Source: Microbacterium helvum (GTDB taxonomy: Bacteria; Actinomycetota; Actinomycetes; Actinomycetales; Microbacteriaceae). From it: a stretch of 64,000 nt of DNA. The stretch's first letter is position 1; the number at the start of each line of letters is the position of its first letter. The notes below the pieces were generated by a model. The model was not told the origin of the DNA and did not search any database. It saw nothing but the letters and a program-made list of their open reading frames with translations. Below are positions 50,460-58,535 of this stretch, one piece after another. Both the position numbers and the translations under genes were made by a program. Where the stretch lies: positions 496,001 through 560,000 of the forward strand of contig NZ_JACXZS010000001.1 of the NCBI RefSeq assembly GCF_014779795.1, written 5' to 3'.

Positions 50460-51818
50460 ATGCGATTGACAGCTCTGACGACAGTGGCGATCTCTGCGCT
50501 GCTGGTCATCGGGACCGCGGTGCCCGCTCATGCGGATTCGACCGTGCTCGAGAACACCCAGGCGAGCAACGCCCGCGCCTCGTGCACGCCGGCCGGCTGG
50601 GCCGACGGCCCCCGCAGGGGCCAGTCGTTCACGGCCCCGGTCTCGGGCCGGCTCACCGAGGTGGGCTTCCACGCGCAGAACGTGGCGCGGACCACGACGG
50701 TGTCGGTCGCCCAGGGCGTCGGCCCCGCCCGCGTAGAGCTCACATCCCAGCCGATCACGTTCCCCGGCACGCCGACTCCCGACCTGACCTCGATCACGCT
50801 CGCATCGCCCGTCGACGTCGTGGCGGGCCAGCAGTACTCCGTCATCGTCGCCGACATCTCGTGCGGCCCGGGGACGACGCTGGAGACCAGCTTCTACATC
50901 GCCCACGGCACGCCGTTCGCGGGCGGCGACATGCTCATCGGCGACGGAGTGCCCCTGAGCAGCGAGGACCTCTGGGTCCGGTTCGTGATCGAGTCGGTGA
51001 TCGTCGATACGACCTCGCCGACCATCACCGCGACGACTTCGCCGGCCGCGAACGCCGCCGGCTGGAACAACACCCCCGTCCAGGTGACGTTCGCCTGCGA
51101 GGACGACACGGCCCTCGCTTCCTGTGGTCCGGATGCCACGCTGGGTGAGGGCGCCGGGCAGAGCGTCACCGGGATCGCGGTGGACGAGTCCGGCAACGCG
51201 GCGCAGCGCGTCGTGTCGGGCATCAACGTCGATCTGACGCCGCCCGTGGTCTCGCTCGCGGGTGGGCCCGCCGACGGGGTGACCTACGCGGCAGGCTCCG
51301 TCCCGCCGCCGCCCGACTGCATCGCCGAAGACGCCCTGTCGGGGGCCACGGAGTGCACGATCGCCGGCTATGCGACCACTTCCGGCACCCACACCGTCAC
51401 GGCGACGGCCAGGGACGCGGCCGGCAACACGGCGACCGCCGCCGCGACGTACACCGTGACGTCGCTGACCGTCCGCGGGTTCTTCGCCCCCGTCGACATG
51501 AACGGCGTCGTCAACGTCGCGAAGGGCGGATCCACCGTTCCACTGAAGTTCGAGGTCTTCGACGGAGCCGTCGAACTGACCGATCCCGCCGTGGTGACGT
51601 CGTTCATCCAGACACCCGTCTCGTGCGAGGACTGGGGGGCGAGCACGGCGGACCCGATCGAGGTCACCACCACCGGAGGGACGAGCCTGCGCTACGACGC
51701 GGCGGCGGGACGTTTCGTGCAGAACTGGAAGACCCCCGCCGGACAGGTGGGGTGCTACCTGGTGACGATGACGGTCTGGGGCGGCTCGACGGTGACGGCG
51801 GTGTTCCGGTTGAAGTAG
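50460..51818 (+). CDS. Secreted protein with Ig-like repeats and C-terminal PxKF domain
   Basis: Exported protein of 452 residues. A Sec signal peptide (MRLTALTTVAISALLVIGTAVPAHA, cleavage after AHA at about residue 25) precedes a beta-rich domain (residues about 26-180), an Ig-like segment DTTSPTITATTSPAANAAGWNNTPVQVTFAC, and a second DLTPPVVSLAGGP...TATARDAAGNTATAAATYTV segment. A final domain reads VRGFFAPVDMNGVVNVAKGGSTVPLKFEVFDG, the PxKF motif family. There is no LPXTG motif or membrane anchor, and several conserved Cys pairs. PxKF proteins are cell-surface or secreted with unknown role. GAGGAGG upstream supports ATG 50460. Confidence 0.8.
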   Translation: MRLTALTTVAISALLVIGTAVPAHADSTVLENTQASNARASCTPAGWADGPRRGQSFTAPVSGRLTEVGFHAQNVARTTTVSVAQGVGPARVELTSQPITFPGTPTPDLTSITLASPVDVVAGQQYSVIVADISCGPGTTLETSFYIAHGTPFAGGDMLIGDGVPLSSEDLWVRFVIESVIVDTTSPTITATTSPAANAAGWNNTPVQVTFACEDDTALASCGPDATLGEGAGQSVTGIAVDESGNAAQRVVSGINVDLTPPVVSLAGGPADGVTYAAGSVPPPPDCIAEDALSGATECTIAGYATTSGTHTVTATARDAAGNTATAAATYTVTSLTVRGFFAPVDMNGVVNVAKGGSTVPLKFEVFDGAVELTDPAVVTSFIQTPVSCEDWGASTADPIEVTTTGGTSLRYDAAAGRFVQNWKTPAGQVGCYLVTMTVWGGSTVTAVFRLK

Positions 51819-51826
51819 CGGCGGGA

Positions 51827-51855
51827 TAGCGCTTTCCGCGCGAAACGCCTACGCT
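51827..51855 (+). promoter_or_regulatory. LacI-type half-site and promoter of the Gfo/Idh gene
   Basis: TAGCGCTTTCC (51827-51837) shares AGCGCTTTCC with the operator cluster at 61101-61110, and CGCGAAACGCC follows (51839-51849), giving an imperfect dyad. TACGCT (51850-51855) is a plausible -10. The element begins only eight bases after the preceding stop. Confidence 0.45.
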
Positions 51856-51860
51856 GGGGA

Positions 51861-51886
51861 GTGGATGCCGGGCGCCCGGCATCCAC
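51861..51886. terminator. Perfect 26-bp palindrome (hairpin) in Gfo/Idh leader
   Basis: GTGGATGCCGGG (51861-51872), CG, CCCGGCATCCAC (51875-51886): a perfect palindrome. The same sequence with one change forms the hairpin at 755-784. It may end the PxKF gene transcript; but it lies after the presumed promoter of the next gene, so it would form in that gene's 5' leader. Confidence 0.6.
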
Positions 51887-51918
51887 TTCCCACAACCCGA
51901 CTCGCACCGGGAGCACCC

Positions 51919-53013
51919 GTGACCGACACCCTCCGCTGTGCCATCGTGGGCACCGGTTCGATCGCCCACTTGCACGCCGCGGCCGTCGCCGTCTACCCGC
52001 ACGCGGAACTCATCGCCGCGACCGACCTGTCGCGCGCATCGGCCGACGCGTTCGCCGAGCGCCACGGCGTGCCGGCGGTCTACGACGACCTCGACAGCCT
52101 GCTCGCGGCCGAGCACCCCGACGTCGTGCTCATCTGCACCCCTCCCGGCGCGCATCCGGCGCAGACGCTCGCAGCCTTCGCGGCCGGCGCCCATGTCATC
52201 GTCGAGAAGCCCCCGGCACCGTCGCTGGACGAACTGCGGCAGATGACCGAGGCGGCCGCGGCGGCGGGGCGCGAACTGGCTGTGGTGTTCCAGCAGCGCA
52301 CCGGCACCGCCGCCGCGCACGTCAAGCGCCTGCTGGACTCGCGCGCGCTGGGGCGGCCGCTCGTCGCCCAGTGCCAGACCCTCTGGTACCGCGGTGCGGA
52401 TTACTTCGCCGTGCCGTGGCGCGGCAAGTGGGCGACGGAGGGCGGCGGCACGACGCTCGGGCACGCGATCCACCAGATCGACCTGCTGGCCTTCCTGCTC
52501 GGCGACTGGACCCGCGTCGAGGGACGCCTCTGGCGCCTGGACCGCGAGACCCAGACCGAGGACGTGTCGACGGCCACCATCGTGTTCGAGGGCGGCGTCG
52601 TGGCGCAGATGGTGTCGAGCACCCTGTCGCCGCGCGAGGTCAGCACCCTGCGCATCGACACCGAGAAGGCCACGATCACCGTCGACCACCTGTACGGCCA
52701 CGGTCACGAGAACTGGCGCATCACGCCCGCCGCGCACGTAGACGCGGCCGAGGCCGCGTCGTGGGCGCTGCCCGAGGCCGAGGAGCCCAGCGGGCACGAG
52801 CCCCTGCTCCGCGACGTGTTCGACGCGCTGCGCAGCGGCGCGCCGCTGCCGCCGGTGGCGGACTCCCCCGCACGGTCGATCGAGATCGTCGCGGCGGTCT
52901 ACGCGTCGGCGGATGCCGACGGCGCCGTCGTCACGCCCGCCGACCTCGCCACGCATCCGACGCATCGCAAGAGCTTCGCGAGCGCCGTCATCGACCTGCG
53001 CCCGCAGAGTTAG
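51919..53013 (+). CDS. Gfo/Idh/MocA family oxidoreductase
   Basis: NAD(P)-dependent sugar dehydrogenase family protein, 364 residues. The Rossmann N-domain has CAIVGTGSIAHLHAAA, DLSRASADAFAERHGV and the conserved VIVEKPPAPSLDEL with catalytic Lys in EKP. The C-terminal GFO_IDH_MocA domain has GGGTTLGHAIHQIDLLAFLLGD with the conserved His pair. Substrates in this family are sugars, inositols or uronates; a sugar-acid product of the neighbouring pectin pathway is plausible. The GTG 51919 start has GGGAG upstream. An upstream extension to 51865 would run through the palindrome and is less likely. The 3' end abuts an 84-bp tandem repeat. Confidence 0.9.
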   Translation: MTDTLRCAIVGTGSIAHLHAAAVAVYPHAELIAATDLSRASADAFAERHGVPAVYDDLDSLLAAEHPDVVLICTPPGAHPAQTLAAFAAGAHVIVEKPPAPSLDELRQMTEAAAAAGRELAVVFQQRTGTAAAHVKRLLDSRALGRPLVAQCQTLWYRGADYFAVPWRGKWATEGGGTTLGHAIHQIDLLAFLLGDWTRVEGRLWRLDRETQTEDVSTATIVFEGGVVAQMVSSTLSPREVSTLRIDTEKATITVDHLYGHGHENWRITPAAHVDAAEAASWALPEAEEPSGHEPLLRDVFDALRSGAPLPPVADSPARSIEIVAAVYASADADGAVVTPADLATHPTHRKSFASAVIDLRPQS

Positions 53014-53026
53014 TCGCCCGCGCGCT

Positions 53027-53340
53027 CAGGTGGCGCATAGCGCGGCATCCACCCACGCGAAGCGACACTGTGCGCCACCCGAACACCGACGCGGACGCAC
53101 CCTCCGCCTTCAGGTGGCGCATAGCGCGGCATCCACCCACACGAAGCGACACTCAGCGCCACCCGAACACCGATGACGGGCCGCACGTCACGCCCAGGTG
53201 GCGCAGAGCGCGGCATCCACCCACACGAAGCGACACTCAGCGCCACCCGAACACCGATGACGGGCCGCACGTCACGCCCAGGTGGCGCAGAGCGCGGCAT
53301 CCACCCACGCGAAGCCGCACTCTGCGCCACCCGAAAACCG
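53027..53340. repeat. 84-bp tandem repeat, nearly four copies
   Basis: Copies start at 53027, 53111, 53195 and 53279 (CAGGTGGCGC...), period exactly 84 bp. Copies 2 and 3 are the closest. Each copy is also an inverted repeat, with GGTGGCGCA near its start and TGCGCCACC or a close variant (AGCGCCACC) about 45 bases later, giving a ladder of hairpins. It fills most of the 346-bp gap between the convergent Gfo/Idh and PL26-like genes. 84 is a multiple of three, which leaves long open frames, but no start, ribosome site or coding bias supports a gene. Confidence 0.92.
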
Positions 53341-53359
53341 GCCGCGGGCGGCGCGGCGC

Positions 53360-55987
53360 TCACTCCGGCAGGCGGTGTCCCACCAGCGCGAGGTTCTGGA
53401 TCGCCGCGAGCCCGTACTGCGCGACGTCGTTGGTGCCGACGCTCGGCGCCTCGTCGACGGGGTTCAGCACGTGAGGCCCCTCGATGCGTCGCAGCACGAA
53501 GTCGCGGCGGTGCACCAGCCACTCCCCGATGCCCTCGAACGCACGCCAGGCCGCGTCGGCCAGATCGTCGTCGCCGGTCGCGGCCGCCGCGTAGGCGGTG
53601 AGCCGGCTGTGCGCCTGTTCGAGATGGATGCCGGTGAGCACCTGCCCGACGGCATCCATCTGCTCCTCGGGTGAGGCGAGGTACAGCCGGCAGTATTCGA
53701 GCCACGCGTCGCGGAACCCGGGGACGTCGACCAGCGAGATGAGCTCGCTGGCGACCTCGACGAGCCCGAACACGGCGCTCAGGTGCGACACGGCGATACG
53801 GTCGCGCGTCGTGTCGAAGCGCCCCGCGTCGATGTCGTACAGGGCCTCGCCGGTGAGGAACCCGTGCGGCAGCGCGCCGATGTCGGCCATCGTGCCCAGC
53901 AGCCGGTCGCGCGAGCGCTCGTCGCCGGTGCGCTCCCAGTCCGCGAGCCACGTCGCGGCGAGCGCGCCCCAGTCGGTGCCGAGGCCGACGGCGAGCGCCG
54001 CGCGGTCGGGCCGGTAGGTCGCCGCGTCGGCGCGCACCTTGCGCGTCGGGTCGGTGTCGAGAAAGCGGGTGTCGCTGTCGCGCAGCTCGGTCAGCAGGTC
54101 GCCCACACGCTCGTCCGCCGTCAGGTAGTGGAAGATGCGGCGGTAGATCGGGCTCGAGATGCGCAGCTGCTTGGCGCTGCACCCCCAGTGCTGCACGTTG
54201 TGGCGCGACCCCAGACCCTGCCAGCGACCGAGATGGTAGACGTCGACCTCGCCGGTGTGGCGGGTCATCGCCTCGGCGAGGCGGAACACGTCGGCGCGGC
54301 CGCTGCGCAGGTACGAGTACCAGAGCCACAGGTCGGGCGAGAGCTCGCTGTTGTCCCACGCGTAGCCGCCGACGTCGTAGCGCCACACATGCCGGTCGAG
54401 GTCGTAGGCGTGCATGACGTCGCCGTGGTTCCAGAAGCCGTACCACCGCCGCTGGTCGATCTGACCCAGGTAGTAGTCCAGCAGGAAGTCCACACTGTCC
54501 TCGATCTCGGCACGGGCCGGCGTCGAGCGGTCGACCGGCGCCCAGTCGCCGAACACGCCGACCGCGTGCAGGTGCTCGGGCGTCGGCTGCAGCAGCGGCG
54601 GACGCTGCACGGCCTCGACGGATGCCGCCACCTCCTCGATCGCGGGGGTCGCGGCGTAGGCGAACAGCGTGAGCTCGTGCGTGCGGGCGACGCCATGGGC
54701 GTCGCCGAAGCCCGGCTCGTAGTCCTCGTACGTGATCTCCAGGCCCTCGAGCTGGGTGGCGAAGTCGTCCTGGCCAAGGCCGTCGTGGTAGAACCGCACG
54801 TCCATCGGGCGCGCCTCGGGCGCGTACAGCCAGGCGGTCAGCTCGGCCCGCTCCCCGGTCGCCCCGCGCAGGTCGAGCTGCCCCGGGTGGGACTGCCAGA
54901 ACGAGCGGACACCGACGCCGAACCCGCCCGACGGGTCACTGATCGCGACATACCCCTCGGCGCGCGTGCCCGCCCCGGCATCGATCCAGGCATGGCCGGG
55001 AGCGGTCCGCTTGCGGATCCCGAAGCCGTCGGCGCTCAGCTGCGTGAGCGTGAGGTCGCCCCACGCCGGGATGAGCTCCAGGCGCTCCGACACCTGCGGG
55101 TTCCACTCCGTGGTCAGCGGGGTCGCCTCGCCGCGGATCTGCGCGGCGCGCACCTCGGCGCCCGGGTCGCGTCGCAGGCCGGTGAGCCCGCGGACGGCCT
55201 CGGCGAAGAACCCGCCGTCGGCGCCGGCCAGGCGCACGTGCCGGTCGTGGAGCGCCGCGCGCAGCGGCACATCGGCGCGCAGGCCCAGTCCCGCGAGGAA
55301 GTCGCGCTCGGCGTCGCCGTCCCACACCACCGTGTGCACGACGCGCACCTCGGCCGCCCCGTCGACGAGGACGAACCGCACGGTGAAGGGCAGCCACTCG
55401 CGCGACCCGTCCTCGGACCGGTGCATCCCCTCGACCCGCACGACGGCGCGTACGGGGCCCCGCTGCTCGACGACCACCGCACGCACGAGCGAGCGGAAGT
55501 GACGCCGCGGCGCGGACCCGCCGTCCTCGGGCACCTCGTCCTGCAACAGGCTCACCAGGCGGACGTCCTCGGCGACCGTGACGCCGTCGCGGCTCACGCG
55601 ACGCACGAGGGCGTCGACCAATCCGCGCTCGGGCCGGGCGAAGACCAGTTCGACGAGACCGTTCGACACGACGACCTCGTCGGCGCCGTCGCGCACGGCC
55701 ACGGACCCGGGGGATGCCGGCGGTGCGGCATCCACCTGCACCTCGTACTGCGCAGGAGACTCGAGCGCCCCCACGGCGCACCCGGCCCACTTGACCGAGC
55801 CGTCGGGCCACGTCGCGAGCGGCCAGAACTGTGCGGGCACGGCGTCGCCGCCGACCTCGCGCAGTCCCAGCCGCCCCACGGACGACACAGTGCCGCGCGG
55901 GAGCGGAACCCCCCACGTGGCGCCGCCACCGAGCCGGGCGGGCGGCGCATCGTCGAGCCAGCGGAGCGGGACGGGCGAAACGGTCAC
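53360..55987 (-). CDS. Exo-rhamnogalacturonan lyase family protein (PL26/PcRGLX-like)
   Basis: Large protein of 875 residues related to the Penicillium exo-rhamnogalacturonan lyase PcRGLX (PL26). The N-terminal RIFT-barrel-type domain has PLRWLDDAPPARLGGGATWGVPLPRG and FWPLATWPDGSVKWAGCA. A central beta domain carries WLPFTVRFVLVDGAAEVRVVHT, and an alpha-helical toroid C-half has WYGFWNHGDVMHAYD, YAWDNSELSPDLWLWYSYLRSG and HNVQHWGCSAKQL. Such enzymes release unsaturated galacturonosyl-rhamnose from the ends of RG-I. No signal peptide, so cytoplasmic. The GTG start overlaps the DUF1961 stop (GTGA). It is last in the six-gene operon from 60811. The assignment is from remembered motifs, so moderate certainty on activity. 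Confidence 0.8.
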   Translation of the reverse strand: MTVSPVPLRWLDDAPPARLGGGATWGVPLPRGTVSSVGRLGLREVGGDAVPAQFWPLATWPDGSVKWAGCAVGALESPAQYEVQVDAAPPASPGSVAVRDGADEVVVSNGLVELVFARPERGLVDALVRRVSRDGVTVAEDVRLVSLLQDEVPEDGGSAPRRHFRSLVRAVVVEQRGPVRAVVRVEGMHRSEDGSREWLPFTVRFVLVDGAAEVRVVHTVVWDGDAERDFLAGLGLRADVPLRAALHDRHVRLAGADGGFFAEAVRGLTGLRRDPGAEVRAAQIRGEATPLTTEWNPQVSERLELIPAWGDLTLTQLSADGFGIRKRTAPGHAWIDAGAGTRAEGYVAISDPSGGFGVGVRSFWQSHPGQLDLRGATGERAELTAWLYAPEARPMDVRFYHDGLGQDDFATQLEGLEITYEDYEPGFGDAHGVARTHELTLFAYAATPAIEEVAASVEAVQRPPLLQPTPEHLHAVGVFGDWAPVDRSTPARAEIEDSVDFLLDYYLGQIDQRRWYGFWNHGDVMHAYDLDRHVWRYDVGGYAWDNSELSPDLWLWYSYLRSGRADVFRLAEAMTRHTGEVDVYHLGRWQGLGSRHNVQHWGCSAKQLRISSPIYRRIFHYLTADERVGDLLTELRDSDTRFLDTDPTRKVRADAATYRPDRAALAVGLGTDWGALAATWLADWERTGDERSRDRLLGTMADIGALPHGFLTGEALYDIDAGRFDTTRDRIAVSHLSAVFGLVEVASELISLVDVPGFRDAWLEYCRLYLASPEEQMDAVGQVLTGIHLEQAHSRLTAYAAAATGDDDLADAAWRAFEGIGEWLVHRRDFVLRRIEGPHVLNPVDEAPSVGTNDVAQYGLAAIQNLALVGHRLPE

Positions 55988-56628
55988 AGTGCGTGAACCT
56001 CCAGGTTGCGGTAGCGGGCGACCAGCGGCGACATCTGGCGGAAGCCGATCCGGCCGTCGCGCACGCGTGGTCCCGTGGACTCGTCGTCGGTCCACGAGAA
56101 GAGAGGCAGATCGTCGATCGCGAACGCCACGTGCGCGGCATCCTTCACGACCTCGATGCGGTAGAACGCGTCCTTCGCGTCCACGACGGGCGGAAGCGGG
56201 TCGGCTCCCTGCGCGACGAGGTGGAAGCCGGGCGACTTGCGCAGATTGCACGTGTGGAACGCGCGCTCGTCCTCCCACCGCCGCCGGAAGTACGACACGT
56301 GCAGCGTCCGGATGTCACCCGAGTGGTACTGCGGGTACTGCCCGGTGCGGTGCGCGACGCCGTCGTCGAAGATGCCGCCGCCGGCGACCGACGCGGCGCC
56401 GAAGAACAGCATCGCGAGCCCCGGCTCGGCGCGGGGCGAGAACTCCCACGTGATCCGCACGCGGTCGGGGAACGCCTCTGGGCACCACAGCGTCCAGTGG
56501 TCGTCGAAGCCCCCGGCCGCGTACAGCTCGAGACCGTCCTCGGCGTCGCGCGCGCCCGCCGGTCCCTCCCCTGCCCAGCCGTCGAGATCGGATGCCGCGC
56601 CCAGCGGGTTGCGGTACAGCAGCGTCAT
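55984..56628 (-). CDS. DUF1961 family protein
   Basis: Protein of 214 residues of the DUF1961 family: a jelly-roll, concanavalin-like beta sandwich. Recognisable are YRNPLGAASDLDGW, WCPEAFPDRVRITWEFSPRAEPGLAMLFFGA, and the C-terminal FRQMSPLVARYRNLEVHAL. DUF1961 members (for example Bacillus YesU) are encoded in rhamnogalacturonan clusters; no reaction is established. ATG 56628 overlaps the upstream permease stop (ATGA), and its own stop overlaps the PL26-like start. Cytoplasmic. Confidence 0.85.
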   Translation of the reverse strand: MTLLYRNPLGAASDLDGWAGEGPAGARDAEDGLELYAAGGFDDHWTLWCPEAFPDRVRITWEFSPRAEPGLAMLFFGAASVAGGGIFDDGVAHRTGQYPQYHSGDIRTLHVSYFRRRWEDERAFHTCNLRKSPGFHLVAQGADPLPPVVDAKDAFYRIEVVKDAAHVAFAIDDLPLFSWTDDESTGPRVRDGRIGFRQMSPLVARYRNLEVHAL

Positions 56629-57506
56629 CCCTTCACCGATCCGATCAGCATCCCCTTCGCGAAGTGCTTCTGCAGGAACGGGTAGAACAGGATGATCGGC
56701 AGCGTAGCGACGATGATCACCGCGAACTTGATGCCCTGGGCCGGGGGCAGCTGCGTCGGATCCTGTTCGACGACCGAAAGGTCGGTGGCGACCGTGACCT
56801 GACGCAGGAACATCTGCAGCGTCCACATCGAGCTGTCGTTGAGGTACAGCAGCGGCGACATGAAGTCGTTCCAGATGCCGACGGCGTAGAACAGCGCGAA
56901 CGTCGCCAGCACCGGCTTCGACAGCGGCAGCACGATGCTCCACAGCGTCTGCAGCTCGTTCGCGCCGTCGATCTTCGCCGACTCCTCCAGCTCGGCCGGA
57001 AGCTGCTGGAAGAAGTTCTTGATGATGATGAGGCTGAACGGGTTGATCGCCATGGGCAGGATGAGCGCCCAGTAGTTATTGAGCAGCCCGAGGTCCTTCA
57101 CGACGAGGAACGTCGGGATCATGCCGCCGCCGAACACCATCGTGAACACGATCAGCGACAGGATCAGCTTGCCGCCGGGCAGGTTCGCCTTGCTCAGCGG
57201 GTAGGCCATCGCCGCCGTCAGCGTCAGCTGCACGAGTGTGCCCACCGCCGTCACGAGGATCGTCGTCACCAGGGCGCGCACGAACGCGGGACTGGTGAAG
57301 ATCGCCTCGTACGCGTCGAGCGAGAACGTCTCGGGCCACAGGAAGAACGACCGCGTCGCCAGCTCTGCCTCGGTCGCGAACGACCCGGCCAGCACGAACA
57401 CGAACGGGATGAGGGCGACGATGCCGATCGCCGCCATGAGGACGACGTTGAAGACGTCGAACACCCGCCCCGCGGGCGTGTTGAAGCGGTACTTCTCGCG
57501 AGCCAT
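56625..57506 (-). CDS. Oligosaccharide ABC transporter permease (LplC/YtcP type)
   Basis: Permease of 293 residues with a first span VVLMAAIGIVALIPFVFVLAG, the EAA loop ELEESAKIDGANELQTLWSI and the typical C-terminal FAKGMLIGSVKG. It is paired with the LplB-type permease whose stop it overlaps by one base (start ATG 57504-57506, upstream stop TGA 57506-57508). It imports the oligosaccharide bound by the lipoprotein at 58536-60086, most likely RG-I fragments, given the lyase gene downstream. Confidence 0.93.
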   Translation of the reverse strand: MAREKYRFNTPAGRVFDVFNVVLMAAIGIVALIPFVFVLAGSFATEAELATRSFFLWPETFSLDAYEAIFTSPAFVRALVTTILVTAVGTLVQLTLTAAMAYPLSKANLPGGKLILSLIVFTMVFGGGMIPTFLVVKDLGLLNNYWALILPMAINPFSLIIIKNFFQQLPAELEESAKIDGANELQTLWSIVLPLSKPVLATFALFYAVGIWNDFMSPLLYLNDSSMWTLQMFLRQVTVATDLSVVEQDPTQLPPAQGIKFAVIIVATLPIILFYPFLQKHFAKGMLIGSVKG

Positions 57507-58477
57507 CAGAAGATCCCTGCCTGGTTGAAGCGCTTGGCGACCCAGTTGGCGCCGAAGATCAGCACGACGCCGACGACGGCCTTGAACAGGCCGACCGCGG
57601 TGCTGTAGCTGTAGGAGCCCTGCGTGATGCCCATGAAGTAGACGTACGTGTCGAACACGTCCGCCACGGACCGGTTCAGCGCGTTGGTCATGAGGTAGAT
57701 CTGCTCGAAACCGGTGTTGAGGATCTGCCCCATCTGCAGCACGAGCATGACGATGACGGTCGGCATGATCGAGGGCAGCGTGATGTGCCACACCCGCTGG
57801 AAGCGGCCCGCGCCGTCGATGATCGCCGCCTCGTACTGCGCCTGGTCCACGCCGGCGAGGGCGGCCAGGAAGATGATCGTGCCCCAGCCGGTGTTCTTCC
57901 AGATGTCCTGCAGGACGATGATCGGGCGGAACCACGCCGGGTCGGCGAGGAAGTTGATGTCGGTGCCCAGGATGCCGTTGATCAGCTGGAACAGCGGTCC
58001 GATGTCGAGCGCGAACAGCAGGTACGTGAGCGAGGCCACGACCGTCCACGACAGGAAGTGCGGGATGTAGATGAGCGTCTGCGTCGTGCGCTTGAGGATC
58101 GTCAGGCGCATCTCGTTGAGCAGCAGCGCCACGATGATCGTGAGCGGGAACGCGATCAGCAGGCTCAGCAGCGCGAGGATCAGCGTGTTGCCGAGCAGCC
58201 GCGGGAAGTCCGGACTCGAGAAGAAGTCCTCGAAGTGCTCGAAGCCCACCCATGGGCTGTCGGCGATCCCGAGGAACGGGACGTACTCCTTGAACGCGAT
58301 GATCGCGCCGTACATCGGCCAGTAGCGGAACAGGACGAAGTAGGCGATCCCGGGCAGCAGCAGCAGGTAGAGCCACTTGAACTGCGTGAAGTGCACGCGC
58401 ACCCCGCGACGACGACGCGACTGCTTCGCGACGGTCAGCGTCTCGGTCTCGGTGATGGCGGTGTCGAGCATGGCCAT
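57506..58477 (-). CDS. Oligosaccharide ABC transporter permease (LplB/YteP type)
   Basis: Permease of 323 residues: basic N-terminus (AKQSRRRRGVRVHFTQF), first span LYLLLLPGIAYFVLFRYWPMYG with the family-typical YxPMYG, AFKEYVPFLGIADSPWVGFEHF loop and EAA motif QYEAAIIDGAGRFQRVWHI. The sequence is very close to the YteP/LplB group that serves YteQ/LplA binding proteins. It follows the binding-protein gene by 58 bases. Confidence 0.93.
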   Translation of the reverse strand: MAMLDTAITETETLTVAKQSRRRRGVRVHFTQFKWLYLLLLPGIAYFVLFRYWPMYGAIIAFKEYVPFLGIADSPWVGFEHFEDFFSSPDFPRLLGNTLILALLSLLIAFPLTIIVALLLNEMRLTILKRTTQTLIYIPHFLSWTVVASLTYLLFALDIGPLFQLINGILGTDINFLADPAWFRPIIVLQDIWKNTGWGTIIFLAALAGVDQAQYEAAIIDGAGRFQRVWHITLPSIMPTVIVMLVLQMGQILNTGFEQIYLMTNALNRSVADVFDTYVYFMGITQGSYSYSTAVGLFKAVVGVVLIFGANWVAKRFNQAGIF

Positions 58478-58535
58478 GGCGGGAACCTCTCAGGCGCCGG
58501 GGCGACGGAGAACCCGTCGCCCCGGCATCCATCGA

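Noticed and set aside
53027..53340. CRISPR array
   Set aside because: The whole 84-bp period repeats with no variable spacers, and there are no cas genes nearby.
52990..53600. Coding reading of the 84-bp repeat as a repeat protein
   Set aside because: The frames stay open only because 84 is divisible by three; no start with ribosome site, and they would overlap the PL26-like gene on the opposite strand.
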